Shown piece by piece: positions 14,397-23,023 of a DNA stretch of 64,000 nucleotides. The stretch is from positions 186,001 through 250,000 of the forward strand of contig JAHFBF010000003.1 in NCBI GenBank assembly GCA_023250195.1. Direction: 5' to 3'. This stretch comes from Candidatus Melainabacteria bacterium (GTDB lineage Bacteria; Cyanobacteriota; Vampirovibrionia; 2-02-FULL-35-15). The notes under the pieces are model-generated. The model had not been told where the DNA came from. It did no database searches and saw nothing but the letters and a program-made list of their open reading frames with translations. Position 1 is the stretch's first letter. Every line of letters begins with the position of its first letter. Position numbers and translations under genes: made by a program.

Positions 14397-16490
14397 ATGA
14401 ACAGCCGTCTTCCAGGTGAGATTCTTGTTGGAGTAGTAGTATTTGGACTATTACTCTTAATTTTAGTGCCATTGCCAGCATGGCTTATGGACATTGCGCT
14501 TGCAACAAATATTTCATTTGCAATTGTTACTTTAGGAATTGCTTTATATATTTCAAGGCCTCTTGATTATGCAGTTTTGCCGTCAGTTCTTTTAATTACT
14601 ACGTTATTACGATTGTCATTAAATATAGCTGTTACCAGGTTAATTCTGTCAAATGGTTATGCAGGAGAAGTTGTAAGTGCATTTGGTCAGTTTGTTGCAG
14701 GAGGGAATCTTGTAGTAGGCGTTATTATTTTTATAATTATTACAGTTGTTCAGTTTATTGTGGTTACAAAAGGTGCTGAAAGAATTGCTGAAGTTTCTGC
14801 AAGATTTGCATTGGATGCAATGCCGGGTAAACAAATGTCTATTGATGCTGACTTTAATGCAGGGCTATGTAGCAGTGACATTGCAAAACAAAGAAGGGCT
14901 GATCTTGAAAGAGAATCTTCATTTTATGGGGCAATGGATGGTGCAAGTAAGTTTATAAAAGGAGATGCAATTGCTGGTATTGTTATAACCCTTGTAAACA
15001 TTACTGCAGGTTTAACGATAGGTGTAACTCAGAAAGGTTTAGATCTTGCACAGGCTGCACATAAATATTCTCTCCTTACGGTTGGTGATGCTTTGTCAGC
15101 ACAGGTTCCAGCACTTATTCTTTCAATTGCAGCAGGTCTTATTGTTACCAGATCTACATCAAGTGCTGAAAGTCTAGGGTTAGATATCACTACTCAAATA
15201 ATGAATAAGCCAAGTGCTCTTGCGCTTGCATCTGGTTTGCTTTTCCTGATTGGATTTATGCCAGGGCTTCCTACTTTTGCATTTATTGTTCTTTCAGTTA
15301 TTATAGGAAGTATGGCTGCTTTTGTCTTTGCAAAAAGAGCCCAGGAGCAAAAAGCTATTTATGACCAGGCTACAGCTGAACCAAAAGTAAATCCAAGCAG
15401 TCCGGATATGATGTATTCTTTGCTTGAAGTTGATAATCTTGCAATCTGGGTTGGACGTAATTTGCTTGACATTGCAGATCCTGCCAGACAGGGGACACTT
15501 GTTCCGGAAATTGCTTCGCTAAGACATCAGTTAACATTGAACCTTGGCTATGTTTTACCTGCAGTTAGAATTATGGATGCCCCAAGTTTAAATGCAAATG
15601 AATACAGGATTGTAATTAGAGATACTACTGTAGCTTCAAGTGAAGCGTATCCTGACAGGATGCTTGTTTTGAGGGAATACTGGGATAGGGTATATTCAGA
15701 ACCACCTCCTGGCGGGCTTCCTGGATGGGATTCTGCTTTGCAGGAGCCTGCATACTGGATTGATCCTGATTACCTTAAGCAAATTGATTGGCAGTATCCT
15801 GCTACGCCGGCAGTGAGAGTAGTTACTGCTCATCTAGCAGAGGTTGTAAGAAGAAATATTGACGAGCTTCTTTCAAAAGCAGATGTAAAGAAAGTACTTG
15901 ATCAGGCAAAACAAAAAGATGCGCAGCTTGTTGAAAATCTTATACCTGGTTTAATTAGCATTGGTGATTTGCGTCGAGTATTTGTAAACCTTTTAAAAGA
16001 AAGAGTTTCAATAAGAGATGTACAGTTTATGCTGGAAAGGCTGGAAGATTTGTGCAGTGGTATAAAAGACCCGGATCTTTTGTCTGAAAAACTTAGAATA
16101 ACATTAGGGCGACAAATATGCCTGGAGTTTGCTACACCTGAAAAACAAATTTATTCGATTGCATTTAATCCTGCAGTAGAACGTAAGCTTGAAGAATCAC
16201 TGCAGCGTGTTGAAAATAACCTCGTTTTAATTCTGGATCCAAGGCAGATACAACAGCTGGTTACGATGATTTCCAAATCTTCAAAGAGAATAAATGAAAG
16301 ATATGGCAGAAGACCTGTTTTAATCTGTGGACCGGGGTTAAGACTTCCTCTTTATAGATTACTTGAACAGTTTGATCCGCATATTCATGTTCTTTCATAT
16401 GCAGAACTTTCTCCAGACTTTAATGTCCAGGTCTTAGAAACAATTGGAGATGAAGTTAATCAGACAGGAGCGGCAGCACCAGCAGCGTAA
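14397..16490 (+). CDS. sctV: Type III secretion export apparatus protein SctV (FlhA family)
   Basis: 697 aa. The N-terminal half has about eight membrane helices and the FHIPEP signature region: RPLDYAVLPSVLL, TLLRLSLN, AFGQFVAGGNLVVG, FIVVTKGAERIAEVSARF and DAMPGKQMSIDAD. MSIDAD, LERES and the GGNLVVG form fit the non-flagellar SctV branch better than FlhA (MAIDAD), though a divergent FlhA cannot be excluded. The cytosolic half (about 330-690), which forms the nonameric export ring, has VTAHLAEVVRR, LIPGLISIGDLRRVF and LGRQI. The usual DPxFGLPAxWI segment reads DSALQEPAYWID, a clear departure. Followed directly by sctN. Confidence 0.85.
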   Translation: MNSRLPGEILVGVVVFGLLLLILVPLPAWLMDIALATNISFAIVTLGIALYISRPLDYAVLPSVLLITTLLRLSLNIAVTRLILSNGYAGEVVSAFGQFVAGGNLVVGVIIFIIITVVQFIVVTKGAERIAEVSARFALDAMPGKQMSIDADFNAGLCSSDIAKQRRADLERESSFYGAMDGASKFIKGDAIAGIVITLVNITAGLTIGVTQKGLDLAQAAHKYSLLTVGDALSAQVPALILSIAAGLIVTRSTSSAESLGLDITTQIMNKPSALALASGLLFLIGFMPGLPTFAFIVLSVIIGSMAAFVFAKRAQEQKAIYDQATAEPKVNPSSPDMMYSLLEVDNLAIWVGRNLLDIADPARQGTLVPEIASLRHQLTLNLGYVLPAVRIMDAPSLNANEYRIVIRDTTVASSEAYPDRMLVLREYWDRVYSEPPPGGLPGWDSALQEPAYWIDPDYLKQIDWQYPATPAVRVVTAHLAEVVRRNIDELLSKADVKKVLDQAKQKDAQLVENLIPGLISIGDLRRVFVNLLKERVSIRDVQFMLERLEDLCSGIKDPDLLSEKLRITLGRQICLEFATPEKQIYSIAFNPAVERKLEESLQRVENNLVLILDPRQIQQLVTMISKSSKRINERYGRRPVLICGPGLRLPLYRLLEQFDPHIHVLSYAELSPDFNVQVLETIGDEVNQTGAAAPAA

Positions 16491-16534
16491 TGAGGGAATT
16501 GAAAATTGAGAATTGAAAGGCATAGTTAATAAAT

Positions 16535-17878
16535 ATGGACAAGTTGGTTGATGATGAATATATAAAAGATTTAGATTCCGCAGTTCAGGAATTGCTAAAC
16601 AAAAATGAACTGCGCAAGTGGACTGGTTATGTAAATAAGGTTGTTGGATTATTGTTGGAAGCCAAGCTTCCGGGAGCTATGGTTGGTGAACTTTGTAATA
16701 TAATTACTGACCACGGTGATGTAAAGCCAGCTGAGGTTGTGGGTTTTAGGGGTGATATTTCACTCTTGCTTTTACTTGTTGATGGAAAAGGAGTACATCA
16801 GGGCAGTAAGATTATTCAAACAGGAAGACCACTTGAGGTTTTGGTTGGAGAAAGTTTGCTTGGAAGAATATTGGATTCTTTTGGTAATCCGATTGATGGA
16901 AAACCTTTAGAAGGGAATCTTGTTCCAAAAGGGTTAGATGCTGTTCCACCAGAGGCTTATGGTCGTCCTCGTATTGATACTGTTTTTTCTACAGGAGTTA
17001 GAGTAATTGATGGATTATTAACTCTTGGTATTGGTCAAAGAATTGGAATATTTTCAGGATCTGGTGTTGGAAAAAGTACTACACTAGGTATGATTGCAAG
17101 ATATGGTGATGCTGATGTAAACGTAATTGCTCTTGTGGGTGAAAGAGGAAGAGAAGTTCAGGATTTTATTGAAGTAAGTTTGGGTGAAGAAGGATTAAAA
17201 AAATCTGTTGTAATAGTTGCCACTTCAGATCAGCCGGCAATGCTCAGAGTGAAATGTCTTTATGCTGCTACAACTATTGCTGAATATTTCCGTGATCAGG
17301 GTAAAAATGTTTTGCTTATGGCTGATTCAATAACAAGACTTGCTATGTCTGCACGTGATGTAGGACTTTCTGTAGGTGAGCCTCCAACCATGAAAGGTTA
17401 TACTCCTTCTGTATTTGCAATGTTACCAAAGATTTTAGAAAGATCGGGCAGATCCAAAGCAGGTGCAATTACGGCAATTTATACTGTACTTGTTGAAGGA
17501 GATGATTTTAATGAACCAATTGCAGATGCAGCGCGTGGTATTTTGGATGGTCATATAATTTTATCCAGATCAATTGCTGCAAGAAATCATTACCCTTCTG
17601 TAGAGGTATTAAATAGTGTAAGTAGGCTTTTCCCGGACCTTGCCGTTAAAGAACATCAGGAAGCTGCTGGTTTTGTTAGAAACATGATGGCTACCTATAA
17701 CAATGCAGAAGATTTAATTGCAATTGGTGCATATGAAAAAGGATCAGATCCAAGAATTGATAAAGCAGTTTTATTAAAACCTGTAATAGATTCATTTTTA
17801 CAGCAAGGGATATATGAAACTACAGGATTTGAAGAAACAATTAAATTGCTGACAGCTATATATCAAAAAGCTAAATAA
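16535..17878 (+). CDS. sctN: Type III secretion ATPase SctN (FliI-like)
   Basis: 447 aa, F1-ATPase-like. LPGAMVGELC and AEVVGFRGD occur in the N-terminal barrel; Walker A is GSGVGKST; GERGREVQDFIE, VVIVATSDQPAM, the Walker B VLLMADSITRLAMSARDVGL and GEPP.MKGYTPSVFAMLP follow. STGVRVIDGLLTLGIGQR has the IDGLLT form of SctN rather than FliI's INgLLT. It unfolds substrates and releases chaperones at the export gate. The gene lies 44 nt after sctV behind GAAAGG, so they are co-transcribed. Other sct genes (R, S, T, U, J, C, Q) are not in the window. Confidence 0.88.
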   Translation: MDKLVDDEYIKDLDSAVQELLNKNELRKWTGYVNKVVGLLLEAKLPGAMVGELCNIITDHGDVKPAEVVGFRGDISLLLLLVDGKGVHQGSKIIQTGRPLEVLVGESLLGRILDSFGNPIDGKPLEGNLVPKGLDAVPPEAYGRPRIDTVFSTGVRVIDGLLTLGIGQRIGIFSGSGVGKSTTLGMIARYGDADVNVIALVGERGREVQDFIEVSLGEEGLKKSVVIVATSDQPAMLRVKCLYAATTIAEYFRDQGKNVLLMADSITRLAMSARDVGLSVGEPPTMKGYTPSVFAMLPKILERSGRSKAGAITAIYTVLVEGDDFNEPIADAARGILDGHIILSRSIAARNHYPSVEVLNSVSRLFPDLAVKEHQEAAGFVRNMMATYNNAEDLIAIGAYEKGSDPRIDKAVLLKPVIDSFLQQGIYETTGFEETIKLLTAIYQKAK

Positions 17879-17901
17879 TTAACCCAATTTGTAAGGACGT
17901 A

Positions 17902-17929
17902 GTAGAGGCGTAGCATGCTACGCCTCTAC
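17902..17929. repeat. 28-bp perfect palindrome P2 (GTAGAG family)
   Basis: Arm GTAGAGGCGTAGCA and its exact complement, centre GCATGC. It lies in the 63-nt gap between sctN and adhE, 12 nt before the adhE start. Confidence 0.85.
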
Positions 17930-17941
17930 TGATAAACTATT

Positions 17942-20602
17942 ATGACTATGCCTTTTCTTCCTGAAGATAAACCTCGAAATATAACTTTATCTACAGAATC
18001 GGCCAAATTACATTTGGACAATATTGATTTGTCCAGTGTCTTGGAAGAAGATTTTTACCCTTACCAGATAGATGAATTGCTTTTAAAAGCACGCAAGGCT
18101 TGTGCAGTTTTTACTCAATATACTCAGGAAATGGTAGATAAAATTGTTTATGCTGTTGTTCGTGCTGCATTAGCCCATTCAAGAGAATTTGCAAAGCTTG
18201 CAGCTGAAGAAACAAGAATGGGTTTATTTGAAGATAAGATCTTGAAAAATATTGTTGCAAGTGAATTTTTATATCATCAGATAAAAAACAAAAAGACAGT
18301 TGGTTTAATTAGAGAAATTAAAGATGAACAAATGGTTGAAGTTGCAGAACCGGTTGGTGTAATTGCAGCTTTAACACCTATTACAAATCCTACAAGTACA
18401 GTTATTTATAAATCAATTATTTCTTTAAAGACAAGAAATGCAATTGTTTTTAGTCCTCACCTTATGTCCAGCAAGTGTGTTGCATATACTGCAGAAATAT
18501 TGTATAGAGCAGCTTTGCAGGCAGGAGCGCCTGAGGGGTGTATTGGGTGGTTAAAGAGAAATTCAAAGCTACGCAAACAGACAAATTATTTAATGCATCA
18601 TGAAGAAGTTGATCTTGTCTTTGCAACTGGTGGTACTACCATGGTAAAAGTTGCTTACAGCAGTGGTAAGCCGGCAATTGGAGTGGGCGCAGGCAATACA
18701 CCGGTTTATATTCACAAATCCTGTAATCCAGTCAGTACTGCAATGGATATCTGCATTTCAAAAACATTTGATAATGGTACTGAGTGCCCTTCTGAACAAA
18801 CCATTGTAATAGATAAAGAAATTTATTCGAAAGTTCTAGAAGAATTTAAAAAATTGAATTGTTATATTTGTTTGGAAGAAGAAACAAAAAAAATAATTCC
18901 TGTTGTTATTGATCTGGAAACAAACTCAATGAACTATAAATTTGTTGGAAAGTCTGCATCTGTAATTGCAGAAAGAGCAGGCTTTACTGTGCCAAAAAAC
19001 ACGAAAATATTGCTGTGTGAAATAAATTCACATAATTTAAATAGCCCATTATTAAAAGAAAAACTAATGCCGGTTCTTGCTATTTTAAAAGCTGAATCCG
19101 AACAAGATGCTTTAAATAAATGTTTATTTGTAAATTATAGTGGAGGGACAGGACACACTGCAGGAATATTTGCAAATGATGAAAATGTAATTTTAAATTT
19201 TCGAAGTTTAATTAATGCCGGCAGAATAATTGTTAACCAGCCAACTGCGCTTGGAGGATTGGGAGGTTTTTATAATAATTTACCGACAACATTAAGTTTT
19301 GGATGTGGTACTGGAGGAGGAAACAGTACTACAGAAAATGTTAATATTTACAATCTCCTGAACATAAAGCGTGTTCCACGAAGGCAAACATCACCTATGT
19401 GGTTTCGTATTCCAAATCAAATTCACTTTAATGCCGGTTCATTAGCTGTTTTAAAAACAATACCAGCTAGAAATATTTTTATTATTACAGACAAAACAAT
19501 GGATAAGCTTGGAATTGTAAAAAAAGTTCTGGAGAACCTTCCCTCAGATTCAACCTTTAAAATTTTTACTGATGTAGAACCTGAACCAAGTAGAGGCATT
19601 ATTGATAAAGGATTGGAACAAATTAAGGATTTTAATCCTGATTATTTTGTAGCTGTTGGAGGGGGTTCGGTAATTGATGCTGCAAAAGCAATAAGATTAT
19701 TTTATGAATGTCCGGAAATTAAATTTGAAGATTTATCAGTAGATTTTGTGGATTTTAGAAAAAGAGCAGTTAATTTCCCTGCTCTCGGTAAAACGAAACT
19801 AGTTGCAATTTCTACTACTTCGGGTACTGGAAGTGAGGTTAGTCCTGCATGTGTAATTGCTGACAAGAAAAATAATATTAAAATCTCATTATTTGATTAT
19901 AATTTAACCCCGGATATTGCAATTGTAGACTCTGAGCTTGTGAAAGACTTGCCTGTAAAACCCACTGCAGATACCGGCATTGATGCTTTCACACATGCAC
20001 TGGAAGCTTATGTCTCTATATTTGCATCTGATTATACCGATGCGTTAAGTTTACAGGCGATAAAAATAATCTATGAAAATCTTCCAAAGGTTGTAAATGA
20101 ACCACATGATTTGGATGCCAGACAAAAAATGCACAATGCTGCAACCCTTGCAGGAATGGCATTCAGCAATGCTTCTGTAGGTATAAATCATGCTCTGGCA
20201 CATGCTTTTGGTCCTAAGTTTGGCATACCACATGGCAGAGCAAATGCAGTATTTCTTTTAAGCACAATAGATTTTAATTCAGGAGTGCCTGTAAAATTCA
20301 TGCCATTTTCAAATTATAGAAATTATATTGCACATGAGAAGTATGCTGAAGTTTCAAAGACTTTAGGTTGTGCTGATAACGATGTGAAAGATTTGATAAG
20401 TAGTTTAAAAGAAAAAGTAAAAGATTTGCTTAAAAAATCTGATTTGCCATATAGAGTTAGTGAACTTGGGATTAAACTGGATGATTACTTGGTCAGTATC
20501 CCAGATTTAATCAATAAAACAATTAATGATTTAAGCTTAAGAACAAATCCGAGGATGCCACTTTTGGAAGAGCTGGAGGAGATTTTTAGGAATGCCTATT
20601 AA
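17942..20602 (+). CDS. adhE: Bifunctional aldehyde-alcohol dehydrogenase AdhE
   Basis: 886 aa, the normal AdhE length. The N-terminal CoA-acylating aldehyde dehydrogenase (1-445) has catalytic Cys in DNGTECPSEQ. The C-terminal iron alcohol dehydrogenase (about 465-886) has GGGSVIDAAKA, TTSGTGSEVSP and the iron-binding series D.GIDAFTHALE, GINHALAHAFG, IPHGRAN. It turns acetyl-CoA into ethanol using two NADH, so it marks fermentative redox balancing. Start at ATG 17942 (a second Met at 17948 is equally possible); no Shine-Dalgarno is seen. Its 3' end overlaps the STAS gene by 11 nt. Confidence 0.95.
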   Translation: MTMPFLPEDKPRNITLSTESAKLHLDNIDLSSVLEEDFYPYQIDELLLKARKACAVFTQYTQEMVDKIVYAVVRAALAHSREFAKLAAEETRMGLFEDKILKNIVASEFLYHQIKNKKTVGLIREIKDEQMVEVAEPVGVIAALTPITNPTSTVIYKSIISLKTRNAIVFSPHLMSSKCVAYTAEILYRAALQAGAPEGCIGWLKRNSKLRKQTNYLMHHEEVDLVFATGGTTMVKVAYSSGKPAIGVGAGNTPVYIHKSCNPVSTAMDICISKTFDNGTECPSEQTIVIDKEIYSKVLEEFKKLNCYICLEEETKKIIPVVIDLETNSMNYKFVGKSASVIAERAGFTVPKNTKILLCEINSHNLNSPLLKEKLMPVLAILKAESEQDALNKCLFVNYSGGTGHTAGIFANDENVILNFRSLINAGRIIVNQPTALGGLGGFYNNLPTTLSFGCGTGGGNSTTENVNIYNLLNIKRVPRRQTSPMWFRIPNQIHFNAGSLAVLKTIPARNIFIITDKTMDKLGIVKKVLENLPSDSTFKIFTDVEPEPSRGIIDKGLEQIKDFNPDYFVAVGGGSVIDAAKAIRLFYECPEIKFEDLSVDFVDFRKRAVNFPALGKTKLVAISTTSGTGSEVSPACVIADKKNNIKISLFDYNLTPDIAIVDSELVKDLPVKPTADTGIDAFTHALEAYVSIFASDYTDALSLQAIKIIYENLPKVVNEPHDLDARQKMHNAATLAGMAFSNASVGINHALAHAFGPKFGIPHGRANAVFLLSTIDFNSGVPVKFMPFSNYRNYIAHEKYAEVSKTLGCADNDVKDLISSLKEKVKDLLKKSDLPYRVSELGIKLDDYLVSIPDLINKTINDLSLRTNPRMPLLEELEEIFRNAY

Positions 20603-20888
20603 ACAAAGTTTATCGGAATTGCTTTGTGGAGAAATAAAATCAAAAGAAGTTATTGATGTTATTTTTGATGAATTGGAAAATCAATTACTTGATAAGAGAG
20701 AAATTACCGTTAATTTGAAAAAAGTTACTTTTGTTTCAGTTTATTTCTTAGAAAGACTAGAAAGATTTATGGAGAAAGCAAAGGATCTAAGTGTAGAAAT
20801 TAAAATTATTAATATAAGTCCTGAAATTTATAAGGTGTTTCAAGTCTCAAGGTTAAATACAGTACTAAATGCCTGCTTATCACCCTAA
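20592..20888 (+). CDS. STAS-domain protein (anti-sigma factor antagonist-like)
   Basis: 98 aa. ITVNLKKVTFVSVYFLERLERFMEKAKD fits strand, loop, helix of a STAS domain, followed by VEIKIINISPEIYKVFQVSRLNTVL, the second strand and helix. The usual phosphorylatable Ser/Thr after the Asp loop (D.t.iDSSGL) is unclear: the segment reads TFVSVYF. It overlaps adhE by 11 nt, so translation is coupled. The role could be partner-switch signalling or protein binding. No anti-sigma kinase is nearby. Confidence 0.72.
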   Translation: MPIKQSLSELLCGEIKSKEVIDVIFDELENQLLDKREITVNLKKVTFVSVYFLERLERFMEKAKDLSVEIKIINISPEIYKVFQVSRLNTVLNACLSP

Positions 20889-21665
20889 GCACACTATCAA
20901 TCCCTGTCTACCAGCTCGTTTTCCCTGAATCCGGTGAGAATAAAATAAACTATTTTGTGTTGCTGTATCAAGCTCTGAGACAAAAACTTTCATTACTCCA
21001 GCTCTGTCTAATTGTAAACAGTTTGCAAGCTTTAAATCTGCTTTTGGTTTTGGTCCATTTGTATTGAGGATTGAATCTGATTCCGTTGCCTTGACTAAAA
21101 GATCTGCAACTTCCTGGCTGACTTCATAACTCTTTTGTCCAATAGCAGGACCAATTGCTGCGATAATTTGTGACGGCCTTGCTAGAAAATTTTCCTGCAT
21201 TGCAATAACTGCTTTTTCAACAATTGCTAATGCAGTACCTCTCCAGCCTGCATGAACAAGACCTACAATTTTTTTTTCAGGACAATAAAGTAACACTGGA
21301 ACACAGTCAGCAGCAGTTATTAAAAGTGGAATATTTGTCAGGTGAGTAATTATGGCATCAGCTTGAGGGATTTCCTGTTCTTCGTTTTCTAAAATGAAAA
21401 CATTATCACTATGTGCCAGTGGTAGTACTCTTAGAGCCGCATAACTTAGCTCAAGATTTTTACATAATATTTCCCGGTTTTTATCAACACTTTTATCGGG
21501 AAAAATCGTTGGTTCATGTTTTGCAAGATTTAAGTCATTTGATCTACCTGTAAATAGGTGTTTTAAATTGGAATAATTTAAAAATTCAGCACATTGCCAG
21601 CCTCTTACTTGCCCAAAGTTAACTTCTTCCCAGGTCTTTTTTTGTAATTTTTTGAGAAAGAACAT
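20880..21665 (-). CDS. pgeF: YfiH/PgeF family purine nucleoside phosphorylase (laccase-domain)
   Basis: About 261 aa. Cu-oxidase_4 family motifs: LPLAHSDNVFIL, ADAIITHLTNIPLLITAADCVPVLLYCPEKKIVGLVHAGWRGTA with the zinc-site Cys and His, GPAIGQKSYEVSQEV, and YSHRIQGKRAGRQGLIVCLG. Members act on purine nucleosides or edit peptidoglycan. Start at ATG 21665 (MFFLKKL). An upstream in-frame ATG at 21749 would add 28 residues encoded by the palindromic repeat there. The extended -10 TGCTATATT sits 7 nt before 21665, supporting this start. Confidence 0.9.
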   Translation of the reverse strand: MFFLKKLQKKTWEEVNFGQVRGWQCAEFLNYSNLKHLFTGRSNDLNLAKHEPTIFPDKSVDKNREILCKNLELSYAALRVLPLAHSDNVFILENEEQEIPQADAIITHLTNIPLLITAADCVPVLLYCPEKKIVGLVHAGWRGTALAIVEKAVIAMQENFLARPSQIIAAIGPAIGQKSYEVSQEVADLLVKATESDSILNTNGPKPKADLKLANCLQLDRAGVMKVFVSELDTATQNSLFYSHRIQGKRAGRQGLIVCLG

Positions 21666-21681
21666 AGGGTAAAATATAGCA
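21666..21681 (-). promoter_or_regulatory. Extended -10 promoter, 7 nt before pgeF
   Basis: TGC plus TATATT (21673-21678) on the minus strand, then 7 nt, then ATG 21665. No Shine-Dalgarno fits in the leader. Confidence 0.6.
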
Positions 21682-21712
21682 TATAGACTTAAGAGGTTAG
21701 GATAAGGTAACA

Positions 21713-21801
21713 CGTCATTGCGAGGAGCGAAGCGACGAAGCAATCTCAAAAACGTGAAAAAGTTAAGGAGATTGCTTCGGACTAAAGCCCTCGCAATGAC
21801 G
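21713..21801. repeat. Long inverted repeat R1 (CGTCATTGCGAG type)
   Basis: 89 bp. Outer arms CGTCATTGCGAGG / CCTCGCAATGACG, inner arms CGAAGCAATCTC / GAGATTGCTTCG. Ends 7 nt before the sbcD start codon, so it forms nearly all of that gene's upstream region. Related copies at 56521 and 60807. Confidence 0.9.
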
Positions 21802-21808
21802 CTAAAAA

Positions 21809-23023
21809 ATGATTAAAATAGTACACTTTTCAGATTTACATTTTGGTTCTGGAGAACGATATGGTTCTATAAATCCGGAAACTGGCTTAAATAGAAGATT
21901 TGAAGATTTTATAGCGGCTCTGGATAAACCAATTAATTTTGCTATTGATAATAAAGTTGACCTTGCGATATTTACAGGCGATACATACAAACATGCTACT
22001 CCTGAACCTATTTACCAGCGGGAGTTTGCAAAAAGAATTAAAAAGCTTTCAGCAAATAAAATTCCTACAATACTTCTTGTCGGAAATCATGATGTTTTAT
22101 ACAGGATAGATGGTTCTGATGCGCTGGATATTTACAGTACCCTGCAGATCGAAAATGTGACAGTATTTAACAAAATTGAATTGAAAAACATTGAAACAAA
22201 AAATGGAACTATCCAGGTAATTTCACTTCCGCATATTACAAAAAGCAGGCTCTTGGCAAAAGAAGAATATAGAAATTTAAGTACTAAGGAACAGGATCAA
22301 TTGATGATTGAAAAAATCAAAGAAGCACTAAAAGGATCTCTCGAAAAACTGGATCCTGAACTGCCAGCCATTTTGCTTGGGCATGCAACGATTGAAACAG
22401 CACAGTTTGGCTCTGAGCAGGATTTATCTATTGGTAAAGTTTTCAGTTACCCGCTAAGTTTTTTTCAATCAACCCAGTTAGAGTATGTTGGCTTTGGTCA
22501 TATTCATAGACATCAGATTCTGCAGGAGAAAAATCCTTTAATTTTATATGCCGGTTCTCTTGAAAGAGTTGACTTTGGGGAAGAAAATGAAGACAAGGGT
22601 TTTATATATTTAGAGATTGATAAAGGGAAACTTAAACATGAATTTATATCCACAAATCCGAGGAAGTTTATAACTATTTCAAGTGATCTTACTGAAAGCC
22701 AAAATCCTCAAGCTGATTTAGAAGCTGAAATTAAAAACAAAAAACAGTCAGGTGCAGTTATTAGACTTAAATATAAAATAAATGAAGAAGAAGTGGGATA
22801 TATAGATCAGGAAAAAATAAAATCAATATTAAGTGATAGCTTTGCCCTTGTTATTCAAAGTGAAATTATACGAAAGGACAGAACCTATCGTATTGCAGAG
22901 CTTGATGCAAGCTTAATTTCCCAACCGCTTTCAGCTCTTGAAAAATATTTATTTGACTATACTGAAGAAGAAAGAGAAAACTTGCTTAAGAAGGCGAAAG
23001 AGTTGATGACATATAATCCTTAG
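21809..23023 (+). CDS. sbcD: SbcD/Mre11-type DNA repair exonuclease
   Basis: 404 aa metallophosphoesterase: FSDLHFGS, FTGDTYKH, LVGNHD, LLGHATIE and FGHIHRHQ supply the two-metal ligands, followed by the capping domain (about 280-400). With SbcC it opens hairpins and trims DNA ends, an activity of interest in a genome full of long palindromes. sbcC is not next to it. No Shine-Dalgarno: the repeat R1 ends 7 nt before ATG. It ends with a 4-nt overlap against the convergent pilT. Confidence 0.88.
   Translation: MIKIVHFSDLHFGSGERYGSINPETGLNRRFEDFIAALDKPINFAIDNKVDLAIFTGDTYKHATPEPIYQREFAKRIKKLSANKIPTILLVGNHDVLYRIDGSDALDIYSTLQIENVTVFNKIELKNIETKNGTIQVISLPHITKSRLLAKEEYRNLSTKEQDQLMIEKIKEALKGSLEKLDPELPAILLGHATIETAQFGSEQDLSIGKVFSYPLSFFQSTQLEYVGFGHIHRHQILQEKNPLILYAGSLERVDFGEENEDKGFIYLEIDKGKLKHEFISTNPRKFITISSDLTESQNPQADLEAEIKNKKQSGAVIRLKYKINEEEVGYIDQEKIKSILSDSFALVIQSEIIRKDRTYRIAELDASLISQPLSALEKYLFDYTEEERENLLKKAKELMTYNP

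Noticed and set aside
14397-17878. Flagellar FlhA/FliI assignment
   Set aside because: MSIDAD, GGNLVVG and IDGLLT favour SctV/SctN and no flagellar gene is nearby; not fully excluded.
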